NCBI GenBank assembly: GCA_964036045.1
Contig: OZ038379.1
Coordinates: 16,351,317 to 16,415,316 of the forward strand
Length of the DNA stretch: 64,000 nucleotides
Direction of reading: 5' to 3'
Source: Eutreptiella sp. 'Long Island Sound 2002'
Lineage: Eukaryota; Euglenozoa; Euglenophyceae; Eutreptiales; Eutreptiaceae
Under the pieces are notes generated by a model. That model ran no database searches and had not been told where the DNA came from. It saw nothing but the letters and a program-made list of their open reading frames with translations. The translations under genes were made by a program, and so were the position numbers. Positions 1 through 11,891 of this stretch are shown here, piece after piece. The number at the start of each line of letters is the position of its first letter. Position 1 is the first letter of the stretch.

Positions 1-2627
1 ATGAACATACTTCTGATGAGTTGATAAGAACCCCAATTCGCATTCGAATCGCAGTAAAGTACGCTCCTGGTGATGCAATCATTTTCGCGAGGTTTGCCTG
101 CTGTGCCAAACGGAATTGCTGTGCAGGAGGGGTCCGCATAACACGTCTCTGCACATCCATCAAAGGTGTTGCTCTGAGCGTTGGTCTCATCATAGCTATT
201 CAAGGATGCTCCAACAGACCCAAGACAGCCAATAGCGAACGGTCCGTCAAGGGAAAACGACTCTGTGTAGAGAGCAACCGATGTTGTGCACAAAGGTTCA
301 GGGTATCAAAGGATGTTGTGGGTACCAAACAATGTTGTGCAGAGGCTGGGGTACCAAAGAATGTTGTACACACTCGGGACACCAAATGATGGAGGGCATG
401 TTGTGCAGAGAGGTTCAGGGTACCAAACGATGTTGTGCAGAGGTTCGGAAAAGGCTGAGTTTTAAAAATATTCTACTACCTTTGGCAAGACCACCTCACA
501 GAGAATCTACCACGAGCAATGCACTGTGTTCAACCCTTAAAAAAAAATGCCATCTTTATACGTACGTTGCTCATCACATTTCAAAAAACAACAGTAAGTG
601 GTGGGACACTGGTACACTCTGGTTTGAGTTTGAGAAATAAATTGAGTCTGCTGCTTGTTGCGGTCAGTGGAAAAAATGTTTTATGAAATGAGAGTGGGAG
701 AGGTGCTGATTCTGGCTCTTGGCGTCCCTCCCATGACAGCGCCGGGATGCTTCACAGTGATTTCTTTGAAGAACAGTAAAGTAGGGGTGCAGAGGATGTG
801 GGAAACGTAAGTAACACAGGCCTGGAGACGTCCAGATCACTTCTGGATATCCAGCAGTGCGGCGTAGCATTTTGCAATTGGGTTAGCGTCAAGGTGTCAT
901 CAAAGCAACCTGAGGAACCCAACCAAGCGGGTGATGAAAAATTCTCCAGGTTTGCCTCTATTTTGAGCTGTTGGCATGCCATGCTCTCTCCTAAAATTTC
1001 CCTCTTTGCAGAATAGGTCTGCACTCTTGCACTTGTGGAGCTGGTGTACCTAAGCACGTTTGTTCATGGAATCCTGCGGAAGCCCCAAAGATTTTAAAGC
1101 TGGCGGTACTTGTTTGGAAAGCAGGCGTTATTTGCTCTGAGGCCCTCATGGCATCAATGCTACCAGCAGCGTGCTCGGCGCTGCGTCATTCAACACGCCT
1201 CCCGGGACGGCATTGAATATCTCGTCAAAAGGAAAGGACGCATGGGTCACATCGTCGATGATGCCAACAACTGACCTCTCCCCTTAAACAAGCAGATCTC
1301 GTGAGCTGTTCTTCTATCAGCTCCCCACCAACGCTTCGAGCCCTAATAACTCCTGTCATGTTTGACGGTGACATGTGACCTTCGTAATGCTTTCGTAAAA
1401 CTCAGTCACGGCGCGAGGTCAGAGGTGCCCTTCCAAACCAGCACCGTTTTGAGACCTGCCCGAATCACATACCCCATGCCCATACCCCAGCCCCCTGTGC
1501 CACATTGCATCTGGGCCCCGGACAATCACCCATATGGTTTTTGGACTCGTTTCGCCTCCCCCCAGCCCGCCCCTTGCCCTGCGCCTTTGTGAAGGTGGGG
1601 GAGGGCAACACCACATGACAGGGCCCCTGTTCACAAAGGCCTGCTTGGCAATGGGAGAGGGGAGTACAGTTGCACAAGTGAATCGACAAACAATATTGGC
1701 CAAAGTCCCTCCGTGTGTTTGGTGGTCCCTCGTTGCATATAGGAGAATTGTTTCCAGGAAATTACAGATTTCAGAGCCAAAACCAAAGCTATGACCCATG
1801 TGCACCGCCACCACCTTTGCCTCCTCGCTGCTCTTTGCAGGAATTTACTCCTGGCCAGCCGGTGTCTATATTCGAGAACCTAGAGGAAAGTACTGTAAAT
1901 GTAACAAAACGTTTGACACTGTTGCGAACGGTTGGTATTATCAAACACGTTTGACGCGTCAAACGTTCAGCCATATTTCACCATGTGCATGTGCTCAATC
2001 AGGCTACTATACAGGTCTTCTCATGCTCCCGCTTGGCTTTGTCAAGACCACCAATCACCGCCCCACAGCCACAAAACTGTTTTTGCATGGTGTCGGCATA
2101 CATGCACAGGGAATGAATTACCCAACCAGCGAAGCACCTCTGTTTGAGAGCAAACGGCAGACAGAAGTCTGTTAAGTATGATGACCCAGAACCCCCAACT
2201 GATATAAGCAGGGGGGGGGGTCTGGAGCCTGATGCTCACCCATGCAGAGCCCCCCCCCCCCCATTGCGAATAGCTGTGAAACCCAAAACCTGGCACCCAC
2301 AGGTGCTGAATCCAGCTCGTTCCCACCCCCTTGACTCCAGTGCCACCCACCCAATTACGTACACGATTTGCCACAGCGATGCAGGTGGTCAAAAAGAAAA
2401 GAATTCAAGTTCAGCAATCATGTCCTGCTGAGATGATACAGAACACAATCTGGGCTGAATGGGGAGGAAATAACAAGCAGTGCCAAGACACGGAGGGAAC
2501 CGGCGAGTGCCCAAAATACAGGGCCAAAGACACCAGCATACCCCATCCAATTGATCTATGAGGGTGTGCTTGTGCAGCTCAAATGAGAACGCGCACAGGA
2601 CAAGCAACCTTACTGCACCTAAGGCAC
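1..2627. other. Gene-free stretch, low-complexity patches
   Basis: I see no convincing exon on either strand. It holds a short tandem repeat near 279-446, a run of G at about 2211-2220 and a run of C at about 2251-2262. The open frames here are short, overlap each other on both strands and show no recognisable domain. It may be the 3' flank or an intron of the minus-strand EGF gene that starts at about 4.3 kb. Confidence 0.5.
279..446. repeat. Degenerate tandem repeat with core ATGTTGTGCAGAGGTTC
   Basis: The core GATGTTGTG followed by a GGTACCAAA-like block recurs about six times with spacings of 20 to 40 bases (for example near 281, 312, 332, 361, 399 and 430). The copies are imperfect and the period is irregular, so this is an old minisatellite rather than a fresh expansion. 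No coding role is evident. Confidence 0.7.
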
Positions 2628-2947
2628 TCAAACTTGTTTGAAATGCACCATTGAACCACCCCCCCATCCCCCACCAGAGCAATGCGGATCACTGCAGGCA
2701 GATGTCCAGGGCACGAACACGCGATCAGAAGCACCTCCAACATATGTCATGTGGAATTTAGCGCGTACTCCACGATCCACCCAGAGCAGCATGCCACGGT
2801 GACCCCAGTTGGGACCCTCAAGCCCTCCTTGCTTGGGTCTGATGCCGTCCAGCAGGGTAATGATCTCCACCGCCACAATTGGCCTGGAAGAGTTTACCTC
2901 GTGTTACTGGCCATCCAAGCTCTCCAATTTGATATCCTCGGCTTCAA
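2628..2947 (-). pseudogene. EGF-repeat gene, third visible exon (interrupted)
   Basis: On the minus strand an acceptor (TTTCACACAG) precedes base 2947. A phase-1 frame then runs through a stretch reading VEAEDIKLESLDGQ, hits TAA at 2906-2904, and continues in the same frame through IVAVEIITLLDGIRP and GPNWGHRGMLLWVDRG to a stop at 2628. The phase fits the phase-1 donor of the exon at 3324-3568, so I place it in the same gene. The product is unknown; the fold after the EGF repeats is not one I recognise. The in-frame stop means either a pseudogene or a sequencing error. The 3' boundary is uncertain because no strong donor is seen before 2628. Confidence 0.5.
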
Positions 2948-3323
2948 CTGTGTGAAATAAAAGCAGCCGTTGGCGAGAGGGGAAAAAATGCAAAGAATGC
3001 AAAGCTGCTCAATCCCTTGTCCTCTTGCAAAATTCACCTACCTTCTTGAATGGAAGAGGTAACATGAGTAGGTATAGCGAGACCGAGATGTGGAAATGAG
3101 GTGTGGCCACGATATTGTCGCAGTCAACAATTTTGCCTACAATTTTGCAGCAGCTCATACTGCATGTGGAACATGTACAGGATGACACAGTGCACTAAGC
3201 ACAAATACAGCCGTTGGAACACAGCACGAGAAATAACGTGCAAAGGCGGGTACAGCCCATTTTGCAGCATTCCTAGATGTGTCTCAACAGGAATTTCCTG
3301 CAGCGGCAAGGGATGCTGCACAC

Positions 3324-3568
3324 CTGGCTGACAGTCATTGCAAGTGCTACCGACCCAGAAGCCATTCGTGAAGTCGTAATCGAGTCACACTTTCCAGAAC
3401 CAGCAGACCCATCGTCACACTTGCCATGGTCGTTGCATGGATGCGTGGCATTAGGAGGGCACTGCTGGTAAGCCGTGCCAAACCAGCCTGGATCACAATC
3501 GCAGTTCCCGGTGCCCAGCCTGCCGTCGTGGCAAATTCCGTGCCCAGTGCATGGGTTGTCCCAGCCAC
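3324..3568 (-). pseudogene. EGF-repeat gene, second visible exon (1-base frameshift)
   Basis: The acceptor TTGTTTACAG precedes 3568 and a CCAG|GTGTGC donor follows 3324. The exon encodes two EGF-like units with the Cys pattern NPCTGHGIC...CDCDPGWFG and HPCNDHGKCDDG. EGF units of this type are extracellular modules held by disulfides. After GSGKC the frame slips: the next frame carries DYDFTNGFWVGSTCNDCQP, which restores the spacing expected for an EGF unit. One base appears to be missing near 3381-3386, at the codon of an expected Cys. If one base is counted in, the exon would be 246 nt and phase 1-1, a symmetric module. The gene is either decayed or carries a sequence error. Confidence 0.65.
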
Positions 3569-4061
3569 CTGTAAACAATATCACAAAGCACGCCATTGAA
3601 CGCATTGCATGTTGTTGGATTGCATCTCAGTTCCATGGTGCCTGCCAGCTGCTCAAACGTAACACTACAACCTTGCGACCCCCCTCAAAGCTCTTGCGCT
3701 TTTTTCGGATGTTATCCACGCTCTTATGAACACCACAGCCTGGGTTGTTAACGTGTCATATTTCTTGGCTGTTGTTGCACACACAGTATGTCCCACATCC
3801 AATAGTTGATGAAACCTAGCAAAGCACGGCTCCTATGCAATTTTGGGGGTGGACAGGTGTAGCAACAGGCAGCTGATTTGCAGAAAAATCTTTCTTTAGT
3901 TGCCAACATCTAGCTTCTGGCTGTGATATTGGAGTTGGGTTGAGCGGAAAGTGTAACATGCGGGTAGATGGCAAGGCCAGGCACAAACCAGCTTATGAAA
4001 ACTCCGTTTGGAACACTCCCTCCAGGGCGGATATGGGCTGGCCAGCAAAAGCATAGCACAC

Positions 4062-4299
4062 CTGGGCACTGCTTCTCGCAGACAGGGCCCCACCAGGCGT
4101 TTTGGATGCAAGTGCAAGTACCATCTCCGGTGTTGCCATCGTTAAAGACCCCATGTGGGGCATTGCAGGTCCGGTTTGCGGTTTCAGGGCACAGGTTACC
4201 GCAGTCCAACCCCCAGTAGTGAGCATCACAAGTGCAAGTGGACCCATCGTCGCTGCAGATACTGTGCTCATGGCAGGGCATTCCTGCTGGGCCTGGGCA
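4062..4299 (-). CDS. EGF-repeat protein, first visible exon
   Basis: On the minus strand an acceptor (CTTCCTGTGCAG) precedes 4299 and a CCCAG|GTGTGC donor follows 4062. The 238-nt exon encodes two EGF-like units: CPGPAGMPCHEHSIC...CTCDAHYWG and CPETANRTCNAPHG...CTCIQNAWWG, each with the paired C-x-C and a trailing aromatic-Gly, ending CEKQCPG. It joins in phase to the next exon (GGWDNPCTGHG). Tandem EGF units usually lie in secreted or cell-surface proteins. No signal-peptide exon or earlier exon was found upstream in the window, so the gene is partial. The two downstream exons each carry a disabling change, which puts this exon in doubt as part of a working gene. Confidence 0.65.
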
Positions 4300-4558
4300 C
4301 TGCACAGGAAGAGATGGAAAGTGACAGGAGGGTCGCAAGCACGCACAAACAGAGGGAGCGAGACCAAAAAGAGGTGCTGGACTCAGGAAAGACGAGCAGT
4401 TGCCGATGGGGGCGGTGGTTGCAGTCTGACTGACGATGATGGACCACCAGCGGTTGGGGGGCGCGGGAGAAGGATAACAAATTGGTTGGGAAACAATTGG
4501 AAGAGTCTTGTTGTCGTACTGCCTGCCCAAGGTCTGTGAAGGCTAACAACACAGACAT

Positions 4559-4780
4559 TTGAGAGGGTGGGAGAGGGTGGGAGAGGGTTGGGAGAGGGTG
4601 GGAGAGGGTTGGGAGAGGGTGGGAGAGGGTTGGGAGAGGGTGGGAGAGGGTTGGGAGAGGGTGGGAGAGGGTTGGGACAGGGTGGGAGGGGGTTGGGGGA
4701 GGGTGGGAGAGGGTTGGCAGAGGGTGGGAGAGGGCTGGGACAGGGTGGGAGAGGGTTCGGAGAGGGTGGTTCGTGCACGA
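4559..4780. repeat. 21-bp GA-rich minisatellite (about 10 copies)
   Basis: The unit GGAGAGGGTGGGAGAGGGTTG repeats with slight variation from about 4561 to 4770. Because 21 is a multiple of three, all frames on both strands stay open (ERVGEGW on plus, PSPTLSQ on minus), which makes false ORFs. The G-rich strand has repeated GGG runs and could form G-quadruplexes. It lies upstream of the EGF exons on the minus strand, probably in an intron. Confidence 0.95.
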
Positions 4781-5579
4781 CACGTTGATGCGATAAGATA
4801 CGTGCACACATTCATATTGGTAAAACATTTATTTGTTTACGACAATGAATACCTTTGTGTAATTGGTTCGGTGTACCATGCTGAAATTCTATGTCACATT
4901 AGTCAGACGTCCAACACAATTTTCGTGGTTGCCGGAGCATTGATCGTGTGGCGGAGTATTCAATTGTGTGGCGACTACTGTGTGCCTTTTTTGTGTTGCT
5001 TTGTGTTCAAACAGTGGAGAGCTCAACACAGTTCAAATGCGACTTTTTTTTGTTTGCATCCAGTATGTAGCTCCAGTAGTGCACACAAAACACCACCTCC
5101 ACCAAGTGCAAGAGAAGTCCACAAGCGTTGTTTTTGTCAAGACAAGAGGAAAGAGAGGAAAAGGGCAGCGGTGTCAGTGGTGATGCATCGCATCTCCTAA
5201 CTTCAAAGTGCAGGGTGCCTAATTGAGTATATTGATGGGTGCTCCAAGATGATAGATGTTTCAGGCCTTTCTATCAGACCACCACTTGGCCGCCGGTTTG
5301 CCCCTATTGTAAGGCTCCAAAATTTTTGAAGCCCAGAGATGTTTCTTTTTCTTTTTTTTCGTGCTCAGAAACGCACACGTGTAAGCACCTCCTTGCTCAA
5401 GCGTGTCCATCCCGTGTTCCTGTTGGTTCCCTGGGCTGTGCTTATGCAAGTGGGAGGGCAAAGCAGAAGAGATCGAGAAGCAGTCCCCTTGAAAGCTTCC
5501 AGGCGGTGCAGACTACCCTTCGCCTCCTCATTGTTGCTGCTCACTGATCTGATACACCCCCGCCCACCCCTCCACTCAC

Positions 5580-5648
<69 letters not shown>

Positions 5649-6177
5649 GCAGGCACGCACACACGCAACAATTATTGCCCGTAAGTGACCAACTCCCATG
5701 TTGATGACGAATGGAATGGATTTTGGTAAAATATTTATTTATTCATTTAGATTTATGTAACATTCCCTCAAGCGAAGTGTCCTTTGCACCTTGGTAAAAC
5801 ATGCGCGCATTGCGAATTTCCCTTGGTTGTTTCCCTGTGCGAAATGCTGCATGTTCGACCAAGTTGCAAAGCACACTGTGGGATCTTGAAGAAAACTCCA
5901 GAAGAAAAAAAAAAGAAATATGTTGCCTAACATTATTCCATTCGTCATTTACATGGTGTCGACCTTACTATTGCCACACGGTAAGCCATTCATCAAAGGG
6001 TGCACGGTGCTTGTAAATGCCAACGCACAAGCTTCAAACGAACGGTTGCGATCCACACATAGGTTGCGTGACCAAATAAAAAGTCAATGACAAATTGAAA
6101 AATTTTTGGCACAAGATTTATTTTTTCACGTTTCTTCAAGGTCCACATCGCGTATGAGGCGCACGACAACCACAAAT
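4781..6177. other. Gene-free stretch
   Basis: No supported exon. It contains the (CA)n microsatellite at 5578-5643 and AT-rich DNA around 5720-5760 and 6060-6120. Open frames are short and without known domains. Confidence 0.5.
5578..5660. repeat. (CA)n microsatellite
   Basis: An uninterrupted run of about 33 CA dinucleotides, followed by interrupted CACGCACG copies to about 5660. Length is likely to vary between individuals. Confidence 0.98.
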
Positions 6178-7782
6178 CACCTCGCAGAGGTTGTTAGATC
6201 AAAGCCAGGCAGGCGTATATATGGGGAAAACGCCACATACCCCCCCATTTGGGCCTTTTTGGGCCTATTCGCGTACCCTACCCCAAGGGGTTGAATTGTT
6301 AGTTTAACCCCTTGTAAAATCATTATTTTGTCCAATAAATGCATCCCCCAATGAGTTTTTGGTCCGGACCCCCCCAGACCCCCCCACTTGAAACCCACTT
6401 TTTTGAGGTTTTGAGGGGTGGGGGGGGGTGGGGGGGGGGGTCAAAAAATGACCCCCCCTTTTTTTGGGTCGAAAATCATGAATCTATTGGTTTTTTTCGA
6501 TTTTGAGCCGAAAAAGTGTTTCCGGGTCCCGACTCCATGGGGTTTGTATGGGGCGGAGTGCGACGAGCGCTTATGCAGTTTATGCACTTTTCGGCCATTT
6601 TTGGTATGTTGGCGGTTTTGGCGACCTCAGTGACCCTAGTGACCCTGTGGTACCCACTCTGAGGGATGTGAGTGGGGATGTTGTGACAGCATATGCCCAC
6701 TAGGATACGGAAGGACGTTTTTTGCAGTCTCTAGCCTTGCTTAGGGCTGTCCACAACCCGTGCCAAAGACGCGAAATGGCTGTTTTTGCCAATATTCGCC
6801 TCGTGAATGGGCTGGGACACAACCTGCTTATGCAGTTTTTCACCCCGGACAGCTCAAAAATCGAAGTTTCCGAAACTTGTTTTTTTGATATTGTGACCAC
6901 CTAAAATGACCATCCAAGGTATGTAAAGCATGTTTTAGGCCGTATTTACGTGTTTCTCACCCTATTTGGGTATCAGGTCCGCGGGGGGGGGGGGGGTCCT
7001 AGGGGATTGGTACACAACCTGCTTATGCCGTTTTTCACCCCGGACAGCTCAAAAATCGAAGTTTTTCAAACTTGTTTTTTTGATTCCATGACCACTTAAA
7101 ATGACCATCCAAGGTATGTAAAGCATGTCTTAGGCCGTATTTACATGGTTTTCACCCTATTTGGGTATTAGGTCTGGGGGGGGGGGGGGGGCTCCCAAGG
7201 GATTGGTACACAACCTGCTTATGCCATTTTTCACCCCGGGCAACTCAAAAATCAAAGTTTTTGAAACTTTTTTTTTGATATTGTGACCACCTAAAATGAC
7301 CATCCAAGCTATGTAAAGCATGTTTTAGGCCGTATTTACATGTTTCTCACCCTATTTGGGTATCAGGTCCGGGGGGGGGGGGTCTCTTAGGGGATTGGTA
7401 CACAACCTGCTTATGCAGTTTTTCACCCCGGACAGCTCAAAAATGGAAGTTTTTCAAACTTGTTTTTTTGATATTGTGACCACCTAAAATGACCACCCAA
7501 GGTATGTAAAGCATGTTTTAGGCCGTATGTACATGTTTTTCACCCTATTTGGGTATTAGCTCCGGGGGGTGGGGGGGCTCCCAAGGGATTGGTACACAAC
7601 CTGCTTATGCAGTCTTTCACCCTGGGCAGCTCAAAAATCGAAGTTTTCGAAACTTGTTTCTTTGATACCGTGATCACCTAAAATGATCATCCAAGGTATG
7701 TAAAGGATGTTTTAGCCCGTATTTGTGTAGTTTCCACCCTATTTTGGGTGTGTGTTGCTCGGGGTAGATTCTCTGCGAGGTG
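6178..7782. mobile_element. Satellite unit I with inverted ends
   Basis: It opens with CACCTCGCAGAG at 6178-6189 and closes with CTCTGCGAGGTG at 7771-7782. After the head it holds five monomers, with ACACAACC anchors at about 6817, 7012, 7208, 7400 and 7594. Flanks give no clear target-site duplication. Whether this is a transposon or only a repeat unit is inference. Confidence 0.55.
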
Positions 7783-7804
7783 GACTTGCCGAAGGCAATA
7801 GAAT

Positions 7805-10392
7805 CACCTCGCAGAGGTTGTTAGATCAAAGCCAGGCAGGCGTATATATGGGGAAAACGCCACATACCCCCCCATTTTGGCCTTTTTGGGCCTATTCGCA
7901 TACCCTACCCCAAGGGGTTGAATTGTTGGTTTAACCCCTTGTAAAATCATTATTTTGTCCAATAAACGCATCCCCCAATGAGTTTTTGGTCCGGACCCCC
8001 CCAGACCCCCCCCACTTGAAACCCACTTTTTTGAGGTTTTGAGGGAGGGGGGGGGGGTGGGGGGGGGTGGGGGGGGGGGTCAAAAAATGACTCCCCATTT
8101 TTTGGGTCGAAAATCATGAATCTTTTGGTTTTTTTCGATTTTGAGCCGAAAAAGTGTTTCCGGGTCCCGACTCCATAGGGTTTGTATGGGGCGGAGTGCG
8201 ACGAGCGCTTATGCAGTTTATGCACTTTTTGAGCCATTTTTGCTATGTTGGCGGTTTTGGCGACCTCGGTGACCCCGTGGTATCCACTTTGAGGGGTGTG
8301 AGTGGGGATGTTGTGACAGTATCTGCCTCCTAGTATACGGAAGGACGTTTTTTGCAGTCTCTAGCCTTGCTTAGGGCCGTTCACAACCCGTGCCAAAAAC
8401 GCAAAATGGCTCTTTCCACCAATAATGGCTTAGTGAATGGGCTGGTACACAACCTGCTTATGCAGTTTTTTACCCACCCTGGACAGCTCAAAAATCGAAG
8501 TTTCCGAAACTTACTTTTTTGACATCGTGATCACCTAAAATGACCATCCAAGCTATGTAAAGCATGTTTTAGGCCGTATTTACGTGTTTTTCACCCGATT
8601 TGGGTATTAGGTCCGGGGGGGGGGTCTTCCAAGGGATTGGTACACAACCTGCTTATGCACTTTTTCACTATGGGCAGCTCAAAAATCGAAGTTTTCGAAA
8701 CTTGTTTTTTTGATGTTGTGACCACTTAAAATGACCATCCAAGCTATGCATGTTTAAGCATGTTTTAGGCCGTATTTGCGTGTTTTTCACCCTATTTGGG
8801 TGTTAGGTCCGGGGGGGGGGGGGGGGGTCTCCCAAGGGACGGGTGCACAACCTGCTTATGCAATTTTTCACCCCGGACAGCTCAAAAATGGAAGTTTTTG
8901 AAACTTTTTTTTTTGATATTGTGACCACCCAAAATGACATTTCAAGCTATGCAAAGCATATTTTAGGCCGTATTTACGTGTTTTTCACCCTATTTGGGTG
9001 TTGGGTCCGGGGGGGGGGTCTCCCAAGGGACGGGTGCACAACCTGCTTATGCAGTTTTTCAACCTGGACAGCTCAAAAATGGAAGTTTTTGAAACTTTTT
9101 TTTTTGATATTGTGACCACCCAAAATGACATTTCAAGCTATGCAAAGCATATTTTAGGCCGTATTTACGTGTTTTTCACCCTATTTGGGTGTTGGGTCCG
9201 GGGGGGGGGGGTGTCTCCCAAGGGACGGGTGCACAACCTGCTTATGCAATTTTTCAACCCGGACAGCTCAAAAATCGAAGTTTTTGAAACTTGTTTTTTT
9301 GATATTGTGACCACCTAAAATGACCATCCAAGCTATGGAAAGCATGTTTTAGGCCGTATTTACGTGTTTTTCACCCTTTTTGGGTGTTAGGTCGGGGGGG
9401 GGGGGGTCTCCCAAGGGACGGGTGCACAACCTGCTTATGCAGTTTTTCACCCCGGACAGCTCAAAAATGGAAGTTTTCGAAACATATTTTTTTGATATTG
9501 TGACCACCCAAAATGACATTTCAAGCTATGCAAAGCATGTTTTAGGCCGTATTTACGTGTTTTTCACCCTATTTGGGTGTTGGGTCCGGGGGGGGGGGTG
9601 TCTCCCAAGGGACGGGTGCACAACCTGCTTATGCAATTTTTCAACCCGGACAGCTCAAAAATCGAAGTTTTCGAAACTTGTTTTTTTGATATTGTGACCA
9701 CCTAAAATGACCATCCAAGCTATGGAAAGCATGTTTTAGGCCGTATTTACGTGTTTTTCACCCTTTTTGGGTGTTAGGTCAGGGGGGGGGGGGGGTCTCC
9801 CAAGGGACGGGTGCACAACCTGCTTATGCAGTTTTTCACCCCGGACAGCTCAAAAATGGAAGTTTTCGAAACATATTTTTTTGATATTGTGACCACCCAA
9901 AATGACCATCCAAGCTATGGAAAGCATGTTTTAGGCCGTATTTACGTGTTTTTCACCCTATTTGGGTATCAGGTCGGGGGGGGGGGGGGGGGCTCCCAAG
10001 GGACGGGTGCACAACCTGCTTATGCAGTTTTTCACCCCGGACAGCTCAAAAATGGAAGTTTTTGAAACTTGTTTTTGTGATATTGTGATCACCTAAAATG
10101 ACCATCCAAGGTATGTAAAGCATGTTTTAGGCCGTATTTACGTGTTTTTCACCCGATTTGGGTATTAGGTCCAAGGGGGGGGGGGGTCTCCCAAGGGATT
10201 GGTACACAACCTGCTGATGCAGTTTGTCACCCTGGGCACCTCAAAAATCGAAGTTTTCGAAAATTGTTTTTTTGATACCGTGATCACCTAAAATGATCAT
10301 CCAAGGTATGTAAAGGATGTTTTAGCCGGTATTTATGTAGTTTCCACCCTATTTTGGGTGTGTGTTGCTCGCGGTAGATTCTCTGCGAGGTG
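7805..10392. mobile_element. Satellite unit II with inverted ends
   Basis: It opens at 7805-7816 and closes at 10381-10392 with the same 12-bp inverted ends. It holds about ten monomers, the most of the four units. The middle monomers (8845-10010) are nearly identical to one another, in the pattern A-B-A-B, which points to recent local duplication of pairs. Confidence 0.55.
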
Positions 10393-10414
10393 GACTTGCC
10401 GAAGGCAATAGAAT

Positions 10415-11891
10415 CACCTCGCAGAGGTTGTTAGATCAAAGCCAGGCAGGCGTATATATGGGGAAAACGCCACATACCCCCCCATTTTGGCCTTTTCGGG
10501 CCTATTCGCGTACCCTACCCCAAGGGGTTGAATTGTTAGTTTAACCCCTTGTAAAATCATTATTTTGTCCAATAAACGCATCCCCCAATGAGTTTTTGGT
10601 CCGGACCCCCCCAGACCCCCCCCACTTGAAACCCACTTTTTTCAGGTTTTGAGGGAGGGGGGGGGGGGTGGGGGTGGGGGTGGGGGGGGGGGTGGGGGGG
10701 GGGGGTCAAAAAATGACCCCCCCTTTTTTTGGGTCGAAAATCATGAATCTTTTGGTTTTTTTCGATTTTGAGCCGAAAAAGTTTTTCCGGGTCCCGACTC
10801 TATGGGGTTTGTATGGGGCGGAGTGGGACGAGCGCTTATGCAGTTTATGCACTTTTCAGCCATTTTTGCTATGTTCGTCGACCTCGGTGACCCCGTGGTA
10901 CCTACTCTGAGGGGTGCGAGTGGGGATGTTGTGACAGTATATGCCTACAAGGATACGGAAGGACGTTTTTTGCAGTCTGTAGCCTTGCTTATGGCCGTTC
11001 ACAACCCGTGCCAAAGACGCGAAATGACTGTTTCCACCAATAATGGCCTAGTGAATGGGGAGGTACACAACCTGCTTATGCAGTTTTTCACCCTGGGCAG
11101 CTCAAAAATCCAAGTTTTCGAAACTTGTTTTTTTGATATTGTGACCACCCAAAATGACATTTCAAACTATGCAAAGCATGTTTTAGGCCGTATTTACGTG
11201 TTTTTCACCCTCTTTGGGTGTTAGGTCCGGGGGGGGGGGGTGTCTCCCAAGGGACGGGTGCACAACCTGCTTATGCAGTTTTTCAACCCGGACAGCTCAA
11301 AAATCGAAGTTTTCGAAACTTGTTTTTTTGATATTGTGACCACCCAAAATGACATTTCAAGCTATGCAAAGCATGTTTTAGGCCATATTTACATGTTTTT
11401 CACCCTATTTGGGTGTTGGGTCCGGGGGGGGGGGTGTCTCCCAAGGGACGGGTGCACAACCTGCTTATCCAGTTTTTCAACCCGGACAGCTCAAAAATCG
11501 AAGTTTTCGAAACTTGTTTTTTTGATATTGTGACCACCTAAAATGACCATCCAATCTATGGAAAGCATGTTTAAGGCCGTATTTACGTGATTTTCACCCT
11601 TTTTGGGTGTTAGGTCGGGGGGGGGGGGGTCTCCCAAGGGACGGGTGCACAACCTGCTTATCCAGTTTGTCACCTCGGACAGCTCAAAAATGGAAGTTTT
11701 CGAAACTTGTTTTTTTGATATTGTGACCACCCAAAATGACCATCCAAGCTATGGAAAGCATGTTTTAGGCCGTATTTACGTGTTTTTCACCCTATTTGGG
11801 TATTAGGTCGGGGGGGGGGGGGGTCTCCCAAGGGACGGGTGCACAACCTGCTGATGCAGTTTTTCACCCCGGACAGCTCAAAAATGGAAGT
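10415..11891. mobile_element. Satellite unit III, truncated
   Basis: It opens at 10415 with the CACCTCGCAGAG end and has the head and about five monomers. The last monomer stops abruptly after CTCAAAAATGGAAG at 11890, where the left end of unit IV follows at once. The closing end and the 22-base spacer are missing, so a deletion or an insertion of unit IV removed them. Confidence 0.55.

Noticed and set aside
4268-4830. Long Pro/Ser/Leu or Gly/Glu/Trp repeat proteins on both strands
   Set aside because: All come from the 21-bp minisatellite, whose length keeps every frame open.
5578-5704. His/Thr repeat protein
   Set aside because: It is the translation of the (CA)n microsatellite.
8843-11806. 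Series of about 100-codon frames (MHNLLMQFFTPDSSK and similar) that could be called a gene family
   Set aside because: They are frames across satellite monomers, change phase with G-run length and have no start or splice logic.
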